Shown: piece after piece, positions 1-7,165 of the stretch | How positions within the stretch are numbered: the first letter of the stretch is position 1 | How the letters are laid out: the number at the start of each line of letters is the position of its first letter | Source: Pseudomonadota bacterium | Lineage (GTDB): Bacteria; Pseudomonadota; Gammaproteobacteria; Burkholderiales; Burkholderiaceae_D | DNA length: 7,891 nt | Assembly (NCBI GenBank): GCA_023416415.1 | Contig: JAEZHR010000230.1 | Location: 1-7,891 of the forward strand | Reading direction: 5' to 3' | The notes under the pieces: generated by a model | Database searches by the model: none | The model's input: the letters and a program-made list of their open reading frames with translations, nothing else | Told to the model about the DNA's origin: nothing | Made by a program: the position numbers and the translations under genes

Positions 1-240
1 ATCAAGGAAGCACTGGAGAAAAGCATGGCGCCGGGCTCTCAGACTTTCGAGCAGGCGCTGTTGCAACTGATCAAGGACGGGGTGATCACTACCGAAGAAG
101 GGCTGGCCAATGCGGATTCCGCCAGCAATCTCTACTGGCTGCTGAACAATGCTGGCAGCAACAACAAGCCGAAGGAGCCCGAGCCTGAACCGAAGAAGGA
201 CGATGGCCCGACCTTTACCGAATTCACCCTCAATGTATGA
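1..240 (+). CDS. pilU: PilU, type IV pilus retraction ATPase accessory protein (3' end only)
   Basis: Only the last 79 codons are in the window; the reading frame is open from base 1, so the gene begins upstream. The fragment starts IKEALEKSMAPGSQTFEQ and continues through a stretch with ANADSASNLYWLLNN to an acidic, proline-rich tail ending FTEFTLNV. This layout (SPGSQTFEQ-like segment, 'ANADS..NL.WL.NN' segment, EFTLN terminus) is characteristic of the C-terminal region of PilU, the PilT paralogue. PilU is a cytoplasmic hexameric ATPase of the GspE/PilT family that works with PilT at the pilus base to power retraction. The Walker motifs lie outside the window, so they cannot be checked. Its stop overlaps the start of the next gene (ATGA), suggesting translational coupling. 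PilT itself is the main alternative, but PilT normally lacks this acidic tail. Confidence 0.88.
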   Translation: MKEALEKSMAPGSQTFEQALLQLIKDGVITTEEGLANADSASNLYWLLNNAGSNNKPKEPEPEPKKDDGPTFTEFTLNV

Positions 241-590
241 GCACCACACTGTACGGCATTCCCAACTGCGATACCGTCAAGAAGGCACGCACTTGGCTGG
301 ACGCCAATGGCATTCCCTATACCTTCCACGACTTCAAGAAGGCCGGAATCAACGAAAGCCTGATTCAGGACTGGCTGCGCGACGTGACCTGGGAAACGCT
401 CGTCAATCGCAAAGGCACAACCTGGCGCGGGCTGGCGGACGAGCGCAAGGCCGGCATTATCGATGCGCCGAGCGCCGCAGTGCTCATGCAGGAAACGCCG
501 TCGGTAATCAAGCGCCCTGTGCTGCAACATGCCGGACATACCCATGTCGGTTTTTCGGACGCACTGTACCGCGAGATATTCAACACATAG
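237..590 (+). CDS. yffB: ArsC/Spx-family thioredoxin-fold protein, YffB type
   Basis: This 117-residue protein matches the usual YffB length. It opens with a thioredoxin-like segment TLYGIPNCDTVKKA carrying a single cysteine (C11). It then has the family blocks NRKGTTWR (57-64), SVIKRPVL (89-96, with the conserved Arg after Ile-Lys) and GFSD (105-108). These resemble E. coli YffB far more than true arsenate reductase ArsC, so arsenate reduction should not be assumed. YffB-type proteins have been proposed to be glutathione-dependent thiol reductases, but no physiological substrate is established that I can cite. The ATG start overlaps the pilU stop (ATGA) and has no evident Shine-Dalgarno sequence, consistent with coupled translation. 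dapE follows after 4 bp; yffB is also next to dapE in E. coli, which supports the identification. Confidence 0.88.
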   Translation: MSTTLYGIPNCDTVKKARTWLDANGIPYTFHDFKKAGINESLIQDWLRDVTWETLVNRKGTTWRGLADERKAGIIDAPSAAVLMQETPSVIKRPVLQHAGHTHVGFSDALYREIFNT

Positions 591-594
591 AACA

Positions 595-1728
595 ATGAGC
601 AAAACCCTTGCCCTGACCGAAGAGCTGATTGCGCTCGAATCGGTTACCCCTAACGACCTCGGCTGCCAGCGGCGTCTGACCGAACTGCTTGAACCGCTGG
701 GCTTCACCAGCGAAACCATCGAATCCGGCGGTGTGACCAATCTGTGGGCTCGGCGCGGGACGACCCGGCCGCTGCTGGTATTTGCCGGACACACCGACGT
801 GGTGCCGACCGGTCCGGTCGACCAGTGGACCTCGAATCCTTTCACCCCGACCCGACGTGACGGCAAGCTGTACGGACGCGGCGCGGCCGACATGAAAACC
901 TCGATCGCGGCGATGGTGGTCGCGGTCGAAGAGTTCGTTCAGGCACATCCGGACCACAAGGGTTCGATCGCCTTTCTGATCACGTCCGACGAGGAAGGGC
1001 CGGCCACCGACGGTACCGTCGTCGTGTGCGACAGACTCAAGGCGCGTGGCGAACAGCTCGACTACTGCATCGTCGGTGAGCCAACCTCGGCCGAGCAGTT
1101 GGGCGACATGATCAAGAACGGTCGCCGCGGCTCACTGTCCGGCCGCCTGGTCGTCAAGGGCATACAGGGGCACATCGCCTACCCGCATCTGGCGAAGAAC
1201 CCGATCCATCTGGCCGCTCCGGCCCTGACCGAACTGGCCGCCGAAAAATGGGACGATGGCAACGAATACTATCTGCCGACGTCATGGCAGATGTCGAACA
1301 TCCACGGTGGCACCGGCGCAACCAACGTGATTCCGGGTGAAGTCGTAATCGACTTCAATTTCCGCTTCTCGACCGCCAGCACGGTGGAAGGCCTGCAGCA
1401 GCGCGTGCACGACATTCTCGACCGGCACGGTCTTCAGTACGAACTGAAATGGACGGTGGGCGGTCTACCCTTCCTGACGCCGCGCGGCGATTTGAGCGAA
1501 GCCTTGTCTGCCGCGATCAAGACCGAGACAGGCCTCGAGCCCGAGCTGTCGACCACCGGCGGCACCTCGGATGGCCGCTTCATCGCGCAAATCTGCCCGC
1601 AAGTGGTCGAGTTCGGTCCGCCCAATGCCAGCATCCACAAGATCGACGAACATGTCGAATTGCGACACATCGATCCCTTGAAGAACATCTACCGGCGGAC
1701 GCTGGAAAATCTGCTGCTGCAAGACTGA
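595..1728 (+). CDS. dapE: Succinyl-diaminopimelate desuccinylase DapE
   Basis: This 377-residue M20-family metallopeptidase hydrolyses N-succinyl-L,L-diaminopimelate to L,L-diaminopimelate and succinate in the cytoplasmic lysine/peptidoglycan pathway. All residues expected of the dinuclear zinc site are present, each shifted by one from the Haemophilus enzyme: H66 and D68 in FAGHTDVVP, D99 in GRGAADMK, the general base E133 and ligand E134 in TSDEE, E162 in VGEP, and H348 in NASIHKI. H193 in the dimerisation/lid region (QGHIAYPHLA) and the TTGGTSDGRF block (320-329) are also intact. I chose the ATG at 595 because it gives the family length and the N-terminus MSKTLALTEELIAL aligns with known DapE. 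An in-frame ATG at 529 would add 22 residues that are just yffB sequence read in another frame. It sits 4 bp after yffB and lacks a strong ribosome-binding site. Confidence 0.96.
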   Translation: MSKTLALTEELIALESVTPNDLGCQRRLTELLEPLGFTSETIESGGVTNLWARRGTTRPLLVFAGHTDVVPTGPVDQWTSNPFTPTRRDGKLYGRGAADMKTSIAAMVVAVEEFVQAHPDHKGSIAFLITSDEEGPATDGTVVVCDRLKARGEQLDYCIVGEPTSAEQLGDMIKNGRRGSLSGRLVVKGIQGHIAYPHLAKNPIHLAAPALTELAAEKWDDGNEYYLPTSWQMSNIHGGTGATNVIPGEVVIDFNFRFSTASTVEGLQQRVHDILDRHGLQYELKWTVGGLPFLTPRGDLSEALSAAIKTETGLEPELSTTGGTSDGRFIAQICPQVVEFGPPNASIHKIDEHVELRHIDPLKNIYRRTLENLLLQD

Positions 1729-1736
1729 ACGCCTTC

Positions 1737-1790
1737 GCCACGGCGGATTCGTGATTCGTCATCGCGTGTATTCGCCGTGCCCGCCGTGGC
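1737..1790. repeat. Inverted repeat with two alternative 3' arms, dapE-prmB gap
   Basis: The 77-bp gap between dapE and prmB contains GCCACGGCGG (1737-1746) and its perfect reverse complement CCGCCGTGGC (1781-1790), a 10-bp stem with a 34-nt loop. A second stem overlaps it: CACGGCGGAT (1739-1748) can pair with ATTCGCCGTG (1770-1779), ten pairs including one G-T wobble, with a 21-nt loop. The two 3' arms form a tandem 9-bp direct repeat, CGCCGTGCC and CGCCGTGGC (1773-1790), differing at one base. No T-run follows, so this is not a canonical intrinsic terminator. It may be an RNA structure tuning read-through into prmB, an mRNA-end-protecting hairpin, or a protein-binding site. The sequence symmetry is seen directly; any function is inferred. 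Confidence 0.6.
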
Positions 1791-1805
1791 TGAACAGAAC
1801 CCGAC

Positions 1806-2690
1806 ATGACACCCGACAATTTTTCCACCCCGCGCGACCTCCTGCGCTACGCCGTCTCCCGTTTCAATCAGACGAAGCTCTTCTTCGGTCACGGCAGCCA
1901 GGACGCCTTTGATGAGGCGGCCTATCTGATCCTGCACACGCTGCACCTGCCGCTGGACCGGCTTGCTCGCTTCCTCGATGCGCGCCTGCTGCCGGAAGAA
2001 ATCGCTGCGGTACTGCAGGTAATCCAGCGCCGCGTCAGCGAACGCGTGCCGGCCGCCTACATCACCAATGAAGCCTGGCTCGGCGACTACAAATTCTATG
2101 TTGACGAGCGGGTGATCGTGCCGCGCTCCTTCATCGCCGAGCTGATTCCAGAGCAGTTCGCGCCCTGGGTCGGTGCACCGGAAGCTGTCGAAAACATCCT
2201 GGAGCTGTGCACCGGCTCCGCCTGTCTGCCGATCATGCTGGCGGATGCCTTCCCGCATGCGCAGGTCGATGCCGTCGATATTTCTCCGGATGCCCTCGCT
2301 GTTGCCCGCCGCAATGTCGACGACTACGGCATGCAGGACCGCATCGCGCTGCATCAATCCGACCTGTATGCGCAGTTGTCGCCGAAGCGCTACCAGCTCA
2401 TCATCTCCAATCCGCCCTACGTCAATGCAAATTCGATGGGCAAGCTGCCGGAGGAATACCGGCGCGAGCCGCAGATCGCATTGGCCGGTGGCGACGATGG
2501 CATGGACCTCGTTCGCCGCATCGTCGCCGGCGCCCATGACCGCCTGACGCCGGACGGCGTGCTGATCGTCGAGATCGGCAATGAACGCGAACATGCCGAG
2601 GCGGCGTTCCCCGACCTCGAACTCACCTGGCTGTCGACCTCTGCCGGTGACGACATGGTTTTCCTGCTGACCGCGGACCAGTTGGCCTGA
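1806..2690 (+). CDS. prmB: PrmB, ribosomal protein uL3 N5-glutamine methyltransferase
   Basis: This 294-residue class I SAM-dependent methyltransferase of the HemK/PrmC family has the NPPY catalytic motif at 202-205 (ISNPPYVN), which binds the target glutamine amide. The SAM-binding motif I reads ELCTGSACLPI (133-143), and the acidic residue binding the SAM ribose is in VDAVDISPDAL (154-164). An N-terminal helical domain (about 1-90) and the VPRSFIAELI block (105-114) are typical of PrmB rather than PrmC, which has a different motif there (PRPDTE-like). PrmB methylates a glutamine of 50S protein L3 (uL3) and aids ribosome assembly. An in-frame TGA at 1791-1793 limits the start to 1806 or later, and the ATG at 1806 matches the family N-terminus. 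No good Shine-Dalgarno is visible. An ABC-F gene follows after 5 bp. Confidence 0.94.
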   Translation: MTPDNFSTPRDLLRYAVSRFNQTKLFFGHGSQDAFDEAAYLILHTLHLPLDRLARFLDARLLPEEIAAVLQVIQRRVSERVPAAYITNEAWLGDYKFYVDERVIVPRSFIAELIPEQFAPWVGAPEAVENILELCTGSACLPIMLADAFPHAQVDAVDISPDALAVARRNVDDYGMQDRIALHQSDLYAQLSPKRYQLIISNPPYVNANSMGKLPEEYRREPQIALAGGDDGMDLVRRIVAGAHDRLTPDGVLIVEIGNEREHAEAAFPDLELTWLSTSAGDDMVFLLTADQLA

Positions 2691-2695
2691 TCCCG

Positions 2696-4643
<1,948 letters not shown>

Positions 4644-4645
<2 letters not shown>

Positions 4646-4648
4646 GAG
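4644..4648 (+). promoter_or_regulatory. Shine-Dalgarno for the CaiB-family gene
   Basis: AGGAG lies 6 nt before the ATG at 4655 and overlaps the TAG stop of the ABC-F gene. It is the clearest ribosome-binding site in the window; most other genes here have none obvious. It fixes the start of the downstream gene. Confidence 0.8.
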
Positions 4649-4654
4649 ACTGCA

Positions 4655-5743
4655 ATGCAGGAGGCTGTGGACAAGCCGTTGCAAGGCATCCGCGTACTCG
4701 ATCTGACCCGCCTGCTGCCCGGGCCGATGGCGACCATGCAGCTTGCCGACATGGGCGCGGAAGTCATCAAGATCGAGGAGCCGGGCGTCGGCGACTATGC
4801 GCGCACGATGGGCCCCGTGCGCAAGGAAGTGTCGCAATTCTTCGTCGCTGTCAATCGCGGCAAGAAGGAAATGCGTCTGGACCTGAAGAACGGTGCCGAT
4901 CGCGAACGCTTTCTGCGACTGGTGGATGATGCCGACGTCATTGTGGAGAGCTTTCGACCCGGCGTAATAGACAAGCTGGGTGTGGGCTGGGATGTGATCA
5001 AGGCGCGCAACCCGAAACTGGTCATGTGTGCGATTAGCGGATACGGCCAGGACGGCCCCTTCGCACATCTCGCAGGCCATGACATCAACTACATCGGCCT
5101 GGCCGGCATGCTGGAGCAAAACGTCGGCCCGGACGGCGTCCCCGCACTGCCCAACCTGCAGGTCGGCGATTTGCTCGGTGGCGCCCAGGCCGCGGTGCAA
5201 GGCATCCTCGCCGCCTTGCTGGCCGTTCGCACCGGCGGTCGCGGACGTTTCGTCGACATCTCGATGACCGACGCCGTCTTTGCCAACAATGTCATGCCGC
5301 TGGTGGCTCTGAACAACCTTGGCCGTCCTGCCAAGCCAGGACGAGATCTGCTGACCGGCGGCGTTCCCTGCTACAACGTATACTGCACCAGCGATGACCG
5401 GTTCATGGCGGTCGGAGCACTGGAACTGAAATTCTGGAAGGTCTGCTGCGAGGTGCTGGGGCGCCCCGATCTCGCAACCCGCCACTGGAGTCTGGGCCAA
5501 TCCATCGGCGGCGAAGACGCAATGCAGGTCAAGCGTGAACTGGACACGATCTTCGCCACCGCAACCCTGGCTGAATGGACCCGACGCTTCGCCGTCGTCG
5601 ATTGCTGCGTGACGCCGATCCTGCGTGTCGACGAAGCAGTAGCCCACCCCTTGTTCCGGGCGCGCGGAACGGCGCTTCGCGCCAAGCACCCGACCGAGGG
5701 AGATCACTGGGCGGCCGCACCGGCCATACGTTTCAAGGCATAG
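4655..5743 (+). CDS. CaiB/BaiF-family protein, alpha-methylacyl-CoA racemase-like
   Basis: This 362-residue protein belongs to the class III CoA-transferase/racemase superfamily: LQGIRVLDLTRLLPGPMAT at the start, ADMGAEVIKIEEP (31-43), VNRGKK (66-71) and VESFRPGV (97-104). The racemase signature GHDINY (141-146) supplies H142, followed by D172 in LQVGDLLGG and E257 in VGALELKF. The spacings H-D (30) and D-E (85) equal those of the H126/D156/E241 set in the Mycobacterium tuberculosis 2-methylacyl-CoA racemase. This favours a racemase that epimerises 2-methylacyl-CoA thioesters by a 1,1-proton transfer before beta-oxidation. A CoA-transferase role, with D172 as nucleophile, is the alternative; the GHDINY histidine argues against it. 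The substrate cannot be told from sequence. The start is supported by AGGAG 6 nt upstream and lies 9 bp after the ABC-F stop. The next gene starts 2 bp downstream. Confidence 0.87.
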   Translation: MQEAVDKPLQGIRVLDLTRLLPGPMATMQLADMGAEVIKIEEPGVGDYARTMGPVRKEVSQFFVAVNRGKKEMRLDLKNGADRERFLRLVDDADVIVESFRPGVIDKLGVGWDVIKARNPKLVMCAISGYGQDGPFAHLAGHDINYIGLAGMLEQNVGPDGVPALPNLQVGDLLGGAQAAVQGILAALLAVRTGGRGRFVDISMTDAVFANNVMPLVALNNLGRPAKPGRDLLTGGVPCYNVYCTSDDRFMAVGALELKFWKVCCEVLGRPDLATRHWSLGQSIGGEDAMQVKRELDTIFATATLAEWTRRFAVVDCCVTPILRVDEAVAHPLFRARGTALRAKHPTEGDHWAAAPAIRFKA

Positions 5744-5745
5744 TG

Positions 5746-6573
5746 ATGCCGACCCTGAACATCGTCGGCTGCGGCCACTTGGGGCAGACACTGGCGCGCC
5801 TGTGGGCGCGCGCCGGCGTTTTCGAGATCCGCCAGGTTCTGAACCGCTCCGTCGAGAGCGCCGACAAGGCCGTTCGCTTCATCGGTGCCGGACAGGCCGT
5901 AGGCACGCAGGATGCGCTCGTTCCCGCGGATTTCACCCTGATTGCCACGCCTGATGAAGCCATCTCCCGGCTTTGCTCCGCGCTCGCGCAAGACGGCCTG
6001 TTCGGCGCAGGCCAGGTGGTGTTTCATTGCAGCGGCGCCCTGCCCGCCTCCGTGCTGGCCCCCGCATCAAGGCTCGGCGCGAGCGTCGCCTGCGTCCATC
6101 CGATTCGCAGCTTCGCAGATCCTGAACAGGCAACGATGCACTTTGCCGGGACATGGTGCGGCACCGACGGCGACGCTCAGGCACTCAGCCTGCTGGAACC
6201 GGCGTTTCATGCGATTGGCGCAAGAACGGTCGCCATCGACCCTGCGCGCAAAAACATTTACCACGGCGCGGCGGTCTTCGCGTCGAACTATGTCGTCGCG
6301 GTGCTGGAACTGGCGCTGCAAGCCTACGAAAAGGCAGGCGTGCCGCGCGCGATCGCGCTGCAACTGATCGAACCATTGGTGCGCGGAACGGTGAACAACG
6401 TGATCGCCCACGATACGACCGGTGCGCTCAGCGGCCCGATCGCCCGCGGCGACACCGCCACCGTGCTTCGGCAATATCGGGCTCTCAGAAGATGGGACAA
6501 GGGCGTCGGGCGGGCCTATCGGACCCTGGCGAAACCAGCGGCTGCGATCGCCCGCCGACGCCGAAGGGGATGA
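5746..6573 (+). CDS. Rossmann-like and DUF2520 domain protein, putative NAD(P)-dependent oxidoreductase
   Basis: This 275-residue protein opens with a nucleotide-binding fold, LNIVGCGHLGQTLA, whose GxGxxG is at residues 8-13. Family blocks follow in order: TLIATPDEAI (64-73), VFHCSGALP (92-100), HPIRSF (118-123), a helical C-terminal DUF2520 domain with YHGAAVFASNYVVAV (172-186), and LSGPIARGD (228-236). The architecture resembles ProC- or 6-phosphogluconate-dehydrogenase-like enzymes, but no reaction has been assigned to the family as far as I know. I chose the ATG at 5746, 2 bp after the preceding TAG and 7 nt after AAGG (5735-5738). A GTG directly before it (5743) overlaps the stop and would add one residue. 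The frame stays open upstream to 5575, but that stretch is shadow sequence inside the racemase gene. The tail ends in five consecutive arginines. The close junction implies co-expression with the racemase-like gene. Confidence 0.85.
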   Translation: MPTLNIVGCGHLGQTLARLWARAGVFEIRQVLNRSVESADKAVRFIGAGQAVGTQDALVPADFTLIATPDEAISRLCSALAQDGLFGAGQVVFHCSGALPASVLAPASRLGASVACVHPIRSFADPEQATMHFAGTWCGTDGDAQALSLLEPAFHAIGARTVAIDPARKNIYHGAAVFASNYVVAVLELALQAYEKAGVPRAIALQLIEPLVRGTVNNVIAHDTTGALSGPIARGDTATVLRQYRALRRWDKGVGRAYRTLAKPAAAIARRRRRG

Positions 6574-6588
6574 GTTCTGGCGGAACGC

Positions 6589-6930
6589 CTACTGGCGCGG
6601 TGCGTACAGATCGCTGCCGACTTCGTTGATCTGCCGACGCAACGCACGTCGCTCCTCGACCGACAGACGACCGCGACGCATGCGCTCGCCGCCGGACTCG
6701 GAGGCATCGGCTGAAGCGTAGGTGTGTTCCGGCAGCTGAAACTGGGAGGAGCGACGCGGCTCTCCCTGGCTTGGCGGCTGCGAACCGGCGAGCAGTCCTG
6801 CCGACTCCACGAGGGCCGGGTTGAGTTGCACCAACTGCAACGCACGGACTCCATCCGATTCGCCCCAGGCCGGCACGGAGATACAGGAGAGCAGAAGACA
6901 GCAGGCGATAAAGGGTCGTTGCATGATCAT
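6589..6930 (-). CDS. Small exported protein of unknown function
   Basis: I do not recognise this gene. The reading frame has coding-like codon use with GC-rich third positions on the minus strand. The 113-residue product (111 if the second Met at 6924 is used) has an N-terminal signal peptide: a short n-region (MIMQR), a hydrophobic core (PFIACCLLLSCISVP) and a plausible signal peptidase I site after AWG, before ESDG. LLSC also fits a loose lipobox, but the Cys comes early and is followed by more hydrophobic residues, so I favour a soluble periplasmic protein. The mature part has a polar, disordered-looking middle with Pro, Ser and Gln. It ends in a basic helical segment, MRRGRLSVEERRALRRQINE, followed by VGSDLY, which looks like the conserved core. 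No Shine-Dalgarno is evident; an upstream Met at 7002 would add 24 residues that spoil the signal peptide. It is convergent with the DUF2520 gene (15 bp between stops) and divergent from ompR. Confidence 0.72.
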   Translation of the reverse strand: MIMQRPFIACCLLLSCISVPAWGESDGVRALQLVQLNPALVESAGLLAGSQPPSQGEPRRSSQFQLPEHTYASADASESGGERMRRGRLSVEERRALRRQINEVGSDLYAPRQ

Positions 6931-7040
6931 TCGGGCGGCCGGTAGACAGCGTCTCGGCTTCGCTGGCGGCCGGAGCACATCCACTGACTCATCCAATGTC
7001 ATCGGAAAGCTAGCGCCGGTTCGCCGGAGAGAGGCGATTC

Positions 7041-7058
7041 ACACACGAACAAGTGTAT
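7041..7058. repeat. Imperfect palindrome, possible operator
   Basis: ACACAC (7041-7046) and GTGTAT (7053-7058) are inverted copies with one mismatch, separated by 6 bp (GAACAA). Size and spacing resemble a binding site for a dimeric regulator, but short matches like this arise by chance and I cannot assign a factor. Confidence 0.25.
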
Positions 7059-7123
7059 GCTTCCTCATTCGGGCCGATAACCGGCTCGGCGTAAAGTATG
7101 TAACAGCGTGTAATGCATTGAGC

Positions 7124-7154
7124 AACGTCTCTTGCGAGACGGATTGCGGACGTT
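7124..7154 (+). repeat. Overlapping inverted repeats in the ompR leader
   Basis: CGTCTC (7126-7131) and GAGACG (7136-7141) form a perfect 6-bp stem with a TTGC loop. The same 5' arm also fits a second pairing: AACGTC (7124-7129) with GACGTT (7149-7154), 6 bp with a 19-nt loop. The two stems share bases 7126-7129 and cannot coexist. The second ends 11 nt before the ompR ATG, where a ribosome would bind, and no Shine-Dalgarno is visible there. It is not followed by a T-run. A translational control structure or a regulator-binding site is possible; neither is shown. Confidence 0.4.
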
Positions 7155-7165
7155 ACCATAGCGCC

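Larger units (their letters stand above)
6931..7165. other. Divergent intergenic region between the small exported-protein gene and ompR
   Basis: These 235 bp separate two divergent start codons and should hold the promoters of both genes. They are visibly more AT-rich from about 7040 to 7120 than the flanking genes. I see no convincing paired -35/-10 boxes; TGTAAT at 7109-7114 is a possible -10 for ompR but lacks a good -35. The region holds an imperfect palindrome near 7041-7058 and inverted repeats in the ompR leader, listed separately. No tRNA or other RNA gene was recognised. Confidence 0.6.

Noticed and set aside
237..590. A true arsenate reductase (arsenic resistance gene)
   Set aside because: The sequence follows YffB motifs, no other ars genes are nearby, and the neighbour is dapE as in E. 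coli yffB-dapE.
529..594. A longer dapE with an in-frame ATG at 529
   Set aside because: The extra 22 residues are yffB sequence read in a different frame and have no counterpart in DapE; the ATG at 595 gives the family length and N-terminus.
1689..2594. An antisense open frame of 301 codons opposite prmB
   Set aside because: prmB has all its motifs on the plus strand; the antisense product shows no recognisable domain.
5575..5745. A longer DUF2520 gene beginning at 5575
   Set aside because: The Rossmann fold begins right after the ATG at 5746; the upstream part lies within the CaiB-family gene and is out-of-frame shadow sequence.
6574..6597. A bidirectional terminator between the convergent genes
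   Set aside because: Only two 4-bp stems (GTTC/GAAC and CGCC/GGCG) are present and no T-run follows on either strand.
6931..7002. Extension of the small exported protein to the Met at 7002
   Set aside because: It would place 24 charged, proline-containing residues before the hydrophobic signal core; no ribosome-binding site supports it.
7086..7114. A sigma-70 promoter for ompR with TGTAAT at 7109-7114 as -10
   Set aside because: The -10 matches 5 of 6 bases, but no reasonable -35 sits at 16-18 bp upstream, so I do not call it.
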